The notes under the pieces were generated by a model. That model had not been told where the DNA came from. It did no database searches and saw nothing but the letters and a program-made list of their open reading frames with translations. The translations under genes and the position numbers were made by a program. From the NCBI GenBank assembly GCA_900772845.1, contig CAAGSD010000034.1:1-40204 (forward strand): a DNA stretch of 40,204 nt. Reading direction: 5' to 3'. The DNA comes from Lachnospiraceae bacterium. GTDB lineage: Bacteria; Bacillota; Clostridia; Lachnospirales; Lachnospiraceae. Of the stretch, positions 1 through 8,106 are shown piece by piece (position 1 is the first letter of the stretch; each line of letters begins with the position of its first letter).

Positions 1-120
1 ATTCAACGTACTATGCTATGCATGGTTAATGTGGTATAAAAGCATAGAATTCATTGAAATGATATAGATATGTGGATCAGCTCTCGCTGCCGGAATCGTT
101 AGAATATATGCTTTGAATTT

Positions 121-149
121 ATAGTACTAATGTTCTCATTATTTGTCAA
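121..149 (-). promoter_or_regulatory. Leftward sigma-A promoter
   Basis: On the minus strand TTGACA (149-144) is followed after 17 bases by TACTAT (126-121). It points out of the left edge, so it would serve a gene outside the window. Bases 1-120 hold no gene that I can see. Confidence 0.5.
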
Positions 150-158
150 CAAGAAACT

Positions 159-187
159 AAAAAAGACCAGCCACAACGGGCTGGTCT
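159..187 (-). terminator. Rho-independent terminator of the rpsF-ssb-rpsR operon
   Basis: The arms AGACCAGCC and GGCTGGTCT enclose a short loop, and on the minus strand the stem is followed by a run of T. It lies directly behind the rpsR stop and closes the ribosomal protein operon. Confidence 0.9.
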
Positions 188-203
188 CTCTACTGTTCTG
201 AAA

Positions 204-467
204 TTATTCAGCTACGTAGGGCATAAGTGCTACGTGACGTGCTCTCTTGATAGCAACGGTCAGTGCTCTCTGATGCTTTGCGCAGGTACCGGTAATACGA
301 CGAGGAAGGATCTTTCCTCTCTCAGATACGTACTTCTTCAGCTTAGCAGTATCCTTGTAATCGATTACGTTATCTTTACCGCAGAATACGCAAACTTTCT
401 TTCTTCTGCGCATACCGCCTTTTTTTCTCATCGGAGAATCGGTCTTCTCAGTCTTGTTAAAAGCCAT
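204..467 (-). CDS. rpsR: 30S ribosomal protein bS18
   Basis: Small basic protein of the 30S platform, which contacts bS6 and 16S rRNA. The 87-residue product has the family's conserved core, with a Cys-x-x-Cys near residues 26-29 (VCVFCGKDN), the IDYKD segment, and the RRITGTC and HQRAL motifs. The N-terminus is somewhat longer and Lys/Arg-rich. The start is set by a strong AGGAGGT site just upstream. It is the third gene of the classical rpsF-ssb-rpsR order, which supports all three assignments. Confidence 0.97.
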   Translation of the reverse strand: MAFNKTEKTDSPMRKKGGMRRRKKVCVFCGKDNVIDYKDTAKLKKYVSERGKILPRRITGTCAKHQRALTVAIKRARHVALMPYVAE

Positions 468-533
468 TATTATTACCTCCTATCGGAATCTGTCAGGGCA
501 GAGGCGGGTGTCAGCTCCGCTTGTCACTGAAAC

Positions 534-992
534 TTAGTTAAAGGGTAATTCTTCATCGATGCCGTCAGGGATGTTCATAAAGCCATCACCGGCTCCGGAA
601 GGAGCAGGGGCATTATTACCACCACTAAAGCCAGCGTTCTGGTATCCACCGTCATTATTACCGGCAGATGCGTTCTTGCTCTCTGCGAACTCTACGTTCT
701 CAACCACTACATCGGTAGTATACACACGCTGTCCATCCTTATTGGTATAGCTGCCGGTCTGGATACGTCCTTCCACAACGAACTTTGTTCCCTTGTGGCC
801 GTATCTCTCGATAAACTCACCGGTTCTGCCAAACGCTACACAGTTAATAAAATCAGCATCCGGCTCACCGTCACGCTTAAATCTTCTATCTACTGCTATG
901 GAAAAACGAGCGATCGCTGTTGCGGTAGCTCCCTGAGAATATCTTACCTCAGGATCCCTTGTTAAACGTCCCATAAGAATTACTTTATTCAT
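534..992 (-). CDS. ssb: Single-stranded DNA-binding protein
   Basis: Binds single-stranded DNA in replication, recombination and repair. The 152-residue product has an N-terminal OB fold (MNKVILMGRLTRDPEVRY, then FINCVAFGRTGEF and GTKFVVEGRIQTGSY), a flexible Gly/Asn/Ala-rich linker from about residue 108, and the acidic tip DEELPFN that recruits partner proteins. It lies 21 bases behind rpsF and ahead of rpsR, so it is probably co-transcribed. The Shine-Dalgarno site is weak (GCGAGAAGCG), which suggests coupling to rpsF translation. Confidence 0.97.
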   Translation of the reverse strand: MNKVILMGRLTRDPEVRYSQGATATAIARFSIAVDRRFKRDGEPDADFINCVAFGRTGEFIERYGHKGTKFVVEGRIQTGSYTNKDGQRVYTTDVVVENVEFAESKNASAGNNDGGYQNAGFSGGNNAPAPSGAGDGFMNIPDGIDEELPFN

Positions 993-1013
993 ATTTCGCT
1001 TCTCGCTTTCTGT

Positions 1014-1304
1014 TTATGCCTCGTCCTGTCTAACGCATAAGTATCTGATCACGTTGTCCATGATACGAACACGGCTCTCGATCTCTGCAGGAACAGTGCT
1101 CTCAGCTTCGAATCTGATGAAGTAGTAGAAAGCTTCTTTCATCTTCTGAACTTCGTAAGCAAGCTTCTTCTTGCCCCACTCGTCCACTTCTGTGATGTTG
1201 CCGCCGAATCTCTCAACCAGTGCTTTGCACTTGTCAACAACGGCTGCTCTCTCATCATCCTCGATCTTAGCGCTAACAACAACGGCTAATTCGTACTTGT
1301 TCAT
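1014..1304 (-). CDS. rpsF: 30S ribosomal protein bS6
   Basis: Partner of bS18 on the 30S platform. The 96-residue product starts MNKYELAVVVSAKIEDDE and keeps the family pattern: VERFGGNITEVDEWGKKKLAYEV in the middle and an FYYFIRFEA strand. An upstream extension is open but rejected, because AAAGGAGGTA sits at the normal distance before the ATG at 1304. It is first in the operon, with a promoter at 1378-1406. Confidence 0.96.
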   Translation of the reverse strand: MNKYELAVVVSAKIEDDERAAVVDKCKALVERFGGNITEVDEWGKKKLAYEVQKMKEAFYYFIRFEAESTVPAEIESRVRIMDNVIRYLCVRQDEA

Positions 1305-1377
1305 GTTAGTTACCTCCTTTTGGTCTCTGGCCCATATTTGACATATGAGCAAGGAATAAAGTGTCTCACGAAGGAAT

Positions 1378-1406
1378 ATGATACCATATCATCGTCCACT
1401 TTTCAA
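1378..1406 (-). promoter_or_regulatory. Promoter of rpsF-ssb-rpsR
   Basis: Minus strand: TTGAAA (1406-1401), a 17-base spacer, then TATCAT (1383-1378). The -35 box overlaps the last codons of the upstream DUF951 gene. The leader to the rpsF start is about 70 bases. Confidence 0.55.
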
Positions 1407-1585
1407 GCTTTTTCAACGATTTCCTTCACATTTTTTTCTAATAATTTCCGTGCGATCATGATCTGATGCCCACATCCCAGACATTTCAGCCGGAAATCCG
1501 CTCCCACCCGGAGTACTTCCCATTCTCTGCTGCCGCAAGGATGCTGTTTTTTCAGTTTTAATACATCTCCTACATTAATATCCAT
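1403..1585 (-). CDS. DUF951 domain protein
   Basis: The product is 60 residues, starting MDINVGDVLKLKKQHPCGS. It keeps the features of the small Firmicute DUF951 family: KKxHPCG, a central WEVLRVGADFRLKCLGCGH with a Cys-x-x-Cys pair, and a basic C-terminus. The function is not established; the Cys pairs suggest a small zinc-ribbon-like fold, which is an inference. The start at 1585 is chosen for its upstream GAGGAAG site and family length. Genes of this family often lie near the rpsF operon, as here. Confidence 0.85.
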   Translation of the reverse strand: MDINVGDVLKLKKQHPCGSREWEVLRVGADFRLKCLGCGHQIMIARKLLEKNVKEIVEKA

Positions 1586-1662
1586 AACATTCTTCCTCGT
1601 CTCTCTTGTCTGTATGCCCACCCCTGTACCGCACTTCGCAGCCGACACCTGTAACCTTGTTA

Positions 1663-2496
1663 CTATAAATTGTTCGCCATAAAATCCTTCACCACACCAA
1701 AGGCCTCTCTGAGCAGATTATTCGGTACGGTTGCCGGATAGGTGCCCGCCGAAAGTCCCTCTGCATGAACATAGCCCTGCTTTCTTGCAATGGCCAGTGC
1801 CCGGAACATGTGAAAATTGTTGGTGACAATGACAACGCTGTCCTCGGATTTATTCAGTAACTCCCCACTGTAGATCAGATTCTGTGTGGTATTTGTGGAA
1901 GCATCCTCCATCAGGATCTGTTCCGGATCGATTCCCGCATCCGTAAGATACCCTTTCATTCCTGCCGCCTCGCTGATAGGTTCATTATATCCCTGTCCCC
2001 CGGATACGATGACCTGCGTCTCCGGGTTCGCATTCAGGTATTCTATCGCCTTATCCAGGCGTTTCTGCAGCACATAGCTGGGGCCGGAAGTCTTCCACTG
2101 TGCCCCCAGCACGATCACATAATCTGCTCCGCTCTCCGCTGTAGCACCAAACTGGCTGAAGATCATTCCTTCTATAATAAGAAGCATCACCACTCCCGCC
2201 GTTACCAGACTCCGGAATGTGATGCGCAGCCATCCGGGAATCCTGTCATGTACGCTTCTGTGGGTCAGTCCCCAGGCCCATGCGGCGAGGAAGACACCGA
2301 TCACGCCCCAGATCAGGAAAAAATAACTGCCAAAAGAGACAAAGAGACCGATTCCCACGCAGTATAACAGGCACAACACCGCAAGAAGATACAGCAGTCC
2401 TGCTCCGTAATGTTTCTGCCCGACACCTTTGCCTCTGGGCGTCAGATAAATCACTTTTTTACTTTTTTCCTTTGGAATCAAGCGGTTCCTTTTCAT
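1663..2496 (-). CDS. YdcF/ElyC-type DUF218 membrane protein
   Basis: 277 residues. Three or four hydrophobic segments lie within about residues 28-120, followed by a DUF218 domain that begins DYVIVLGAQW and includes VIVSGGQG, EAAGMKGYL, DASTNTTQNL and VIVTNNFHMFRA. The family includes SanA, ElyC and YdcF; members have been linked to envelope or vancomycin-related phenotypes, but the biochemical role is uncertain. The start at 2496 follows GGAGGCAGT directly. The domain after the last membrane segment is probably extracytoplasmic, but I cannot fix the topology. Confidence 0.85.
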   Translation of the reverse strand: MKRNRLIPKEKSKKVIYLTPRGKGVGQKHYGAGLLYLLAVLCLLYCVGIGLFVSFGSYFFLIWGVIGVFLAAWAWGLTHRSVHDRIPGWLRITFRSLVTAGVVMLLIIEGMIFSQFGATAESGADYVIVLGAQWKTSGPSYVLQKRLDKAIEYLNANPETQVIVSGGQGYNEPISEAAGMKGYLTDAGIDPEQILMEDASTNTTQNLIYSGELLNKSEDSVVIVTNNFHMFRALAIARKQGYVHAEGLSAGTYPATVPNNLLREAFGVVKDFMANNL

Positions 2497-2610
2497 ACTG
2501 CCTCCATTCTTTCCTTGCTGTCTATTGTAACATATCTCCCGTGGCAGGCTCAATACCACATACTTTAGGGTTTTCTTAATTTTTTCGAAAGTTTTATTTT
2601 TCGCTGTTGA

Positions 2611-2639
2611 TTGACTTGTTCCCTCAGAAAAACTATGAT
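2611..2639 (+). promoter_or_regulatory. Promoter of the Sir2 gene
   Basis: TTGACT (2611-2616), a 17-base spacer, then TATGAT (2634-2639). The leader to the gene start at 2709 is about 65 bases and holds a good ribosome site (GGAGGCAG). Confidence 0.6.
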
Positions 2640-2708
2640 GTAGTTATGATCCTGATGATACAAATAAGGATGACAATTTATGTGTAGAATTTTGTAGGAG
2701 GCAGACTC

Positions 2709-3446
2709 ATGGAAAATAATAACGAGCAGTTCAAAGAATTACAAAAAATCATCGATACTTATGATAATATCGTATTTTTCGGTGGCGCCGGTGTCTCCAC
2801 CGAGAGCGGGATCCCGGACTTCCGCAGTGTAGACGGCCTGTATCACCAGCAGTACGATTATCCGCCGGAGACGATTTTAAGCCATACCTTTTACCGCTCC
2901 CATCCGGAGGAATTCTTCCGTTTTTACCGGAATAAAATGCTCTTCCCAAAGGCTCAGCCGAATGCTGCCCATAAAAAGCTGGCGGAGCTGGAATGCGCAG
3001 GAAAGGTGCGTGCCGTGATCACGCAAAATATCGATGGACTGCATCAGGCCGCCGGAAGTAAGACTGTCCTGGAGCTTCACGGCTCGGTACTTCGCAATTA
3101 CTGCGAAAAATGTCATCAGTTCTACGGTCTGGATGCTATCTTGAACAGCACCGGCATACCGCACTGTGAGAAATGCGGCGGCACCATTAAACCGGATGTG
3201 GTCCTGTACGAGGAAGGACTGGATGAAAAGACAATAAATGCCGCCGTCAGATACATCCACGAAGCAGATGTCCTGATCATCGGCGGCACTTCTCTGGCTG
3301 TCTATCCCGCAGCCGGGTTAATTGATTATTTTCAGGGAGACAAGCTGGTGGTCATCAACAAGAGTGCAACACCCAGAGACAGCCACGCAGATCTCCTGAT
3401 TCAGGGACCGATCGGGGAAGTATTTCACTCGATCCAGAATCCGTAA
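2709..3446 (+). CDS. NAD-dependent protein deacylase, Sir2 family
   Basis: Removes acyl groups from protein lysines using NAD+. The 245-residue product carries all core sirtuin motifs: GAGVSTESGIPDFRS, TQNIDGLHQAAGS with the NID substrate loop, catalytic His in ELHGSV, a four-Cys zinc site (CEKC then CEKC), GGTSLAVYPAAGL and VVINKS. The Ala-Arg-Tyr signature that would argue for the desuccinylase subclass is not obvious, so the acyl preference is open. The gene is transcribed alone; its last 22 bases overlap the end of the convergent lacM gene. Confidence 0.95.
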   Translation: MENNNEQFKELQKIIDTYDNIVFFGGAGVSTESGIPDFRSVDGLYHQQYDYPPETILSHTFYRSHPEEFFRFYRNKMLFPKAQPNAAHKKLAELECAGKVRAVITQNIDGLHQAAGSKTVLELHGSVLRNYCEKCHQFYGLDAILNSTGIPHCEKCGGTIKPDVVLYEEGLDEKTINAAVRYIHEADVLIIGGTSLAVYPAAGLIDYFQGDKLVVINKSATPRDSHADLLIQGPIGEVFHSIQNP

Positions 3447-4366
3447 GTGATATCCTGTTCTCCGCTGATATGATAAGCATCTTCCACATCAGCGCCCCAG
3501 CTATTGATACCACCCACGCCCCTCACTGCTCCCAGGATGGATACCACCGTCCTGCGGGCAGGAGGTAGTTCCTCGTGGTGCATGGCATTTTCCAGTTCCT
3601 GTGCCGTATAAGGCAGACAGGAAAATGCGAAGTCTTTTCCCTCTTCCGCAGTTATTTTTAAACGGCTGCTTCTTCCTCCACAGTCTGTATTATCCAGGGA
3701 AGTCTTCCTGACGATCTCCAGCCATTTGGTCTGCATATGCATCCCACAATCCTGAGGCACCATATAAGGTGTCACCGGCAGGCCCTGTACTTCATACACA
3801 CCGGGGATTCCTCCTGCCATACGATCCGGATAGGTCTCTCCGGACAGGCCTTCATAGGTATACCCCTCCGCTGCGGTGGGCATCAGGAACCTCATTCCGA
3901 ATACCGGCAACTCCGGCAGACCCTGTTTTCCACAATAATCTGCCTGCACATGGATTCTGCCGCCCGTTTCCACCGTATAAGTCACTGTCACCTCCGTCGC
4001 CGGAACTGTCGGTGTCTCATACGTATAGATGATCTCGAATCTGTCACAGGTCTCTTTTCCGGTGCATTGATTATTTGCCGGTGCCAGCGGGATGGCAATC
4101 TCCTGCCCATCCATCCGGGCCTCTACCCGGCTGCAGCGGACAAAACGATCTGCGGCAGACCATACCGCACTGCGGAATGCGAATCCACACCCTCTGTCAT
4201 TGTCCGTGACTGCGCGCCAGAAAGCCGGTCGGGGAGACCTATACAGCCACTCTTTGCCATCCTTATATAATGACTCCATGCCGCCGGAGCCCACGGAGAA
4301 AATATAGGAAAAATCCTGTCCATGTATACCTATCGTCACATCACCGATTACGATTCTGAGTGCCAT
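3425..4366 (-). CDS. lacM: Beta-galactosidase small subunit (LacM type)
   Basis: C-terminal beta-galactosidase domain (the LacZ domain 5 region) encoded as its own 313-residue protein. The start MALRIVIGDVTIGIHG and the block KEWLYRSPRPAFWRAVTDND match the start of small subunits of heterodimeric GH2 beta-galactosidases in lactobacilli (known family arrangement). The ATG lies inside the end of lacL, with an overlap of 26 bases, and has its own AGGAGGTGA site nine bases upstream, so translational coupling rather than a frameshift is likely. It has no catalytic Glu of its own; those lie in LacL. Confidence 0.85.
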   Translation of the reverse strand: MALRIVIGDVTIGIHGQDFSYIFSVGSGGMESLYKDGKEWLYRSPRPAFWRAVTDNDRGCGFAFRSAVWSAADRFVRCSRVEARMDGQEIAIPLAPANNQCTGKETCDRFEIIYTYETPTVPATEVTVTYTVETGGRIHVQADYCGKQGLPELPVFGMRFLMPTAAEGYTYEGLSGETYPDRMAGGIPGVYEVQGLPVTPYMVPQDCGMHMQTKWLEIVRKTSLDNTDCGGRSSRLKITAEEGKDFAFSCLPYTAQELENAMHHEELPPARRTVVSILGAVRGVGGINSWGADVEDAYHISGEQDITYGFWIE

Positions 4367-6260
4367 AATAATATCTCACCTCCTGCATTGCCGGTTTTTC
4401 ACTACGGTCTGCGAATAAAATTCCGTTCCCCGAGAATTCATAATCACTGGGTCTGTCATCAAAATCTCCTCCGTAGCGCAATACTCTGCGTCCCGTCACT
4501 TCGTCCTTTACCCACAGCGCCTGGTCAATATAGTCCCAGATAAATCCGCCCTGGTACATCTCAAAGCGATCCAGCAGCTCCATATAGGAATTCATTCCAC
4601 CCAGGGAATTACCCATATCATGCATATATTCGCACAACAGATACGGCTTTTTCGGATCGTTTTCCATATAATCTATAATCTCCTGCGGATATGCATACAT
4701 GCGGCTCTCCACATCCGAAATCCGATCTTCATAAGCTCTGTTATGGAAGACTCCCTCGTAATGTACCAGCCGCTGATCGTCCTTTTCCTTGAAGAACTGC
4801 TGCATCGCAGCAATATCATCCTCGGCATAGGATTCATTTCCCAGGGACCAGAACAGGATTGACGGATGGTTCTTAAAGCATTCAAAGTTGGTTCTGGCAC
4901 GATCCACCACGGCCTCCCGCCACTCCGGCAGGGAACCGGGTACATTCCAGGAGGGTTCCACCGCTCCCATTTTCTGCCAGGATCCATGGCTTTCCAGATT
5001 GGTCTCCGCCATCACATAGATTCCGGCTTCATCGCACAGTCCGTACCATTCCATGCGGTCCGGATAATGACAGGTTCTGACTGCATTGATATTGTTGCGT
5101 TTGAAGCAGGCAATATCCCATTTCATGTCTTCCATTGAAATACATCTGCCGGATGCCGCATTCCACTCATGACGGTTCACTCCACAGATCACCAGCCGCT
5201 CACCGTTCAGTTTCATCACTCTATCCGTAGGATCCAAAATAAAATCCCGGAAGCCGATCTTATAAGGCACCACTTCCGTCACTTCACCCTCACTGTCTGT
5301 CAGCGTGATCTCCAGCTGATACAGATAAGGATTCTCATGACTCCAGGATGTCACTTTCTCTGCCAGTTCTTCTCTCAGATTCAGCGTCTGCTCCACCTGG
5401 GGCTGTAAAATCTGTGTCTGCTCCAACAGGCATTTCCCGTTGGCATCAGACAGACATACACGCATTTTGCCCGGACGCTGTTCCTCTTCCTCAGCAGATA
5501 TTTTAATTGCTGCATCTAACGTGCCTTTTCCATCTTCTACGGAAAAATAAGGCTTCGCCCAGAGGTCTTCCACGTGCCACTGCGGCTTGGCATATAATTC
5601 CACACTCCGGAAGATTCCGAAAAAGCGGAAGAAATCCTGATCCTCCAGAAATGCTGCTGTACTGCGCTTGTGCACTTCCACCGCCAGCAGGTTGTCCTTT
5701 TCCTTAATATAAGGTGTCAGATCGAATTCGGAGGGGGTAAAGCTGTCCTCTGCATATCCCACGAAATGCCCGTTCAGCCAGACATACATCGCCTGTTCCA
5801 CACCTTCGAAACGGATGATTACCCTTTTCCCCCACAGACCTTCCGCCAGGTGAAAACGCTTCCGGTAAGAACCTACGGGATTATACTCTGCCTCGCTGAA
5901 AGCGCCTTCTGCCAATCCCTTTCCAAGCGCATAAGCCGGACGGCGGTAGATTTTCCCCTCCCAGGGATACATGGTATTGATATAATGAATTTGGTCATAA
6001 TCTGCCATTTCAATATGTCCCGGCACACGGATCGTATCGAACTGTGCACTGTCGGCATTCTCCCGGTAAAAATTCACCGGACGGCTTTTCGCATTCACCG
6101 AATAGGCGAACTCCCAGTTTCCGTCCAGAGACTGTACCAGGGAGCTTCTGCCCTCTGCCGCTTCTTCCGTATCCTGATAGATCGGATGATCACTGTGGGC
6201 TGGCAGCTGACCGACCCGGAACACCTGCGGGTCATCCAGCCAACGGATATCTGCTTCCAT
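4341..6260 (-). CDS. lacL: Beta-galactosidase large subunit (LacL type, GH2)
   Basis: Hydrolyses beta-galactosides such as lactose. In 639 residues it has the GH2 sugar-binding domain (about 40-225), immunoglobulin-like domain (225-340) and TIM-barrel. Acid/base Glu476 lies in SLGNESYA and nucleophile Glu544 in LLCEYMHDMGNS; NRHEWN (362-367) and CHYPDR (397-402) are intact. It ends after KPAMQEVRYYY, where single-chain LacZ would continue, and the missing part is the overlapping lacM. The start follows GGAGGAG. There is no signal peptide, so it acts in the cytoplasm. A decayed sugar permease lies just upstream. Confidence 0.9.
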   Translation of the reverse strand: MEADIRWLDDPQVFRVGQLPAHSDHPIYQDTEEAAEGRSSLVQSLDGNWEFAYSVNAKSRPVNFYRENADSAQFDTIRVPGHIEMADYDQIHYINTMYPWEGKIYRRPAYALGKGLAEGAFSEAEYNPVGSYRKRFHLAEGLWGKRVIIRFEGVEQAMYVWLNGHFVGYAEDSFTPSEFDLTPYIKEKDNLLAVEVHKRSTAAFLEDQDFFRFFGIFRSVELYAKPQWHVEDLWAKPYFSVEDGKGTLDAAIKISAEEEEQRPGKMRVCLSDANGKCLLEQTQILQPQVEQTLNLREELAEKVTSWSHENPYLYQLEITLTDSEGEVTEVVPYKIGFRDFILDPTDRVMKLNGERLVICGVNRHEWNAASGRCISMEDMKWDIACFKRNNINAVRTCHYPDRMEWYGLCDEAGIYVMAETNLESHGSWQKMGAVEPSWNVPGSLPEWREAVVDRARTNFECFKNHPSILFWSLGNESYAEDDIAAMQQFFKEKDDQRLVHYEGVFHNRAYEDRISDVESRMYAYPQEIIDYMENDPKKPYLLCEYMHDMGNSLGGMNSYMELLDRFEMYQGGFIWDYIDQALWVKDEVTGRRVLRYGGDFDDRPSDYEFSGNGILFADRSEKPAMQEVRYYYGTQNRNR

Positions 6261-6308
6261 GTTTTCTCCTCCTGATTTCTTCTTGTTTTTTTTAATATTA
6301 TTCCTCTG

Positions 6309-6513
6309 TTATTCCTTGACAGCACCGGCTGCGATTCCTGCCAGAAACCTTGTATACCGTAGCTGTAGCCGGTGTCAGCAACAGGAAAATAATCCTGTAG
6401 AACAGTCGGAAATAGGAACAGCCGTCCAAAAGCGCTGCCTCATCCTAAGATACTGTTAAGATAATAATAGTGTTTTTAAATCCAATCAGCAAGTATTTAT
6501 TAATAAATGTTGT
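6309..6513 (-). pseudogene. Remnant of a MalG-type sugar ABC transporter permease
   Basis: Reading the minus strand, 6444-6373 encodes DEAALLDGCSYFRLFYRI and then IFLLLTPATAT, the EAA loop by which such permeases dock to their ATPase. A shifted frame then encodes RFLAGIAAGAVKE and a stop at 6309, the normal C-terminus of this family. Upstream, the EAA frame is closed by TAG but reads INKYLLIGFKNTIIILTVS, like an earlier membrane segment. Whole transmembrane segments are missing. It lies directly before lacL, so a sugar transport operon has decayed here. Bases 6514-6665 hold no other gene; they must contain the symporter promoter, which I cannot place. Confidence 0.75.
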
Positions 6514-6665
6514 TCACTTCCTGATCAACACCAAAGGAACCACAACCACAATCATTCCAGTGAAAATCTATGGCATGATGATCGAAAATGTGGTAATCTG
6601 TTAAAGTATTGTCCGGTATTTTCCGGCTGTTTATTCGTTAGATAAAATGACAGGAGATTACAACT

Positions 6666-8057
6666 ATGCTATCCATGATTGAATCCATCAACAGTGTTGT
6701 CAACAATTTTATCTGGGGTGTCCCCGCCATGATCTGTATCATCGGCGTCGGTCTGTATTTAAGTATCCGGACCCGTTTCCTGCAGATCCGCAAGTTCCCC
6801 TACGCCATGAAGGTGACACTGGGACGTATGATGAAGAAAAAAGAAGCCTCCGATGGAGCCCTGACACCTTTCCAGGCGGTATGTACCGCTCTTGCAGCTA
6901 CCGTTGGTACCGGTAATGTAGCCGGTGTGGCAGGTGCTATCGCTATCGGCGGTCCCGGTGCGGTATTCTGGATGTGGGTATCTGCACTGCTCGGCATGTG
7001 CACCAAGTTCGCCGAGGTAACGCTTGCTGTACACTTCCGTGAGACCAATGCACAGGGCGACCTGGTAGGCGGTCCCATGTATTATATTAAGAACGGACTG
7101 GATAAAAAATGGCACTTCCTGGCGTATTTGTTCGCCGCTTTCGGTGTGCTGGCCGTATTCGGTACCGGTAATGCCACACAGGTCAATACGATCACTACTG
7201 CCATTGATTCTGCTCTGAGCAGCTTTAACGTACTGCCTGCAGATGCCGTGAGGCTTGTCAACCTGATCATCGGCGTGGCTCTGGCGATCATCATCGCCTT
7301 GATCCTGATCGGCGGCATCAAGCGTATCGGCAATGTCACCTCCAAGCTGGTTCCTTTCATGGCGATCATGTATATCGTTCTGGCACTGGGCGTGATCATT
7401 TTCCATATTAAGTCTATACCTGCTGTATTTACTTCTATTATCGAAGGTGCTTTCAATCCCGCTTCTGTGACCGGTGGTGTGGTAGGAAGCTTCTTCATGA
7501 GTATGAAAAAGGGCGTGTCCCGCGGTATCTTCTCCAACGAAGCCGGTCTTGGTACCGGATCCATCGCCCACGCCTGTGCCGATACGAAGAAGCCTGTAAA
7601 GCAGGGTTTCTTCGGCATCTTTGAGGTATTCGTGGACACCATCATCATCTGCACCATGACAGCTTTAGTCATCCTGTGCAGTGGAGTGCCTGTGAATTAC
7701 GGCGAAGCTGCCGGTGCGGAACTGACCATCAGCGGATTCACCGCAGTATATGGCAACTGGGTATCGATCTTTACCGCTGTGGCGATGTGCTGTTTCGCCT
7801 TCTCCACCATCATCGGCTGGGGACTGTACGGCACGAGATGTATCGAGTTCCTCTTCGGTTCCCGCTCCAACATGCCTTTCATGGTACTGTATTCCCTCAC
7901 CGCTATTGTAGGCGCTACCATGAATCTAGGTCTCATGTGGAGCATCGCCGAGACCTTCAACGGACTCATGGTCATTCCCAACCTGATTGCCGTATTCCTG
8001 CTGTCCGGCGTTGTAGTAAAAATGACAAAGGAATATTTTGCAAAAGAGAACGGGTAA
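6666..8057 (+). CDS. Sodium:alanine symporter, AGCS family
   Basis: Sodium-coupled uptake of alanine or glycine through the membrane. The 463-residue product has the normal length and roughly eleven hydrophobic segments. It shows the family signatures GTGNVAGVAGAIAIGGPGAVFWMW (split here: GTGNVAGVAGA and IAIGGPGAVFWMW) and SNEAGLGTGSIAHA, plus EVTLAVHFRE and GGPMYYI. The ATG follows ACAGGAGATT. It is apparently a single gene, closed by a hairpin at 8076-8103. Substrate choice between alanine and glycine cannot be read from sequence. Confidence 0.93.
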   Translation: MLSMIESINSVVNNFIWGVPAMICIIGVGLYLSIRTRFLQIRKFPYAMKVTLGRMMKKKEASDGALTPFQAVCTALAATVGTGNVAGVAGAIAIGGPGAVFWMWVSALLGMCTKFAEVTLAVHFRETNAQGDLVGGPMYYIKNGLDKKWHFLAYLFAAFGVLAVFGTGNATQVNTITTAIDSALSSFNVLPADAVRLVNLIIGVALAIIIALILIGGIKRIGNVTSKLVPFMAIMYIVLALGVIIFHIKSIPAVFTSIIEGAFNPASVTGGVVGSFFMSMKKGVSRGIFSNEAGLGTGSIAHACADTKKPVKQGFFGIFEVFVDTIIICTMTALVILCSGVPVNYGEAAGAELTISGFTAVYGNWVSIFTAVAMCCFAFSTIIGWGLYGTRCIEFLFGSRSNMPFMVLYSLTAIVGATMNLGLMWSIAETFNGLMVIPNLIAVFLLSGVVVKMTKEYFAKENG

Positions 8058-8075
8058 TACGTTGGCTATACCGGG

Positions 8076-8103
8076 GTTCCCTCTGTCGAGGGAGGCTTTT
8101 TTA
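8076..8103 (+). terminator. Terminator behind the AGCS symporter
   Basis: TTCCCTC and GAGGGAGG pair around a four-base loop, and six T follow shortly after. The stem is short but well placed, 20 bases behind the stop codon. Confidence 0.6.
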
Positions 8104-8106
8104 GAA

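Noticed and set aside
4341..4366. A sequencing or natural frameshift in a single lacZ gene
   Set aside because: The second frame has its own ATG, a strong ribosome site and a LacM-like N-terminus, so a two-subunit enzyme explains it better.
6759..7571. A 270-codon frame antisense to the symporter
   Set aside because: Antisense shadow of a strongly conserved membrane protein; low-complexity polar product without a ribosome site.
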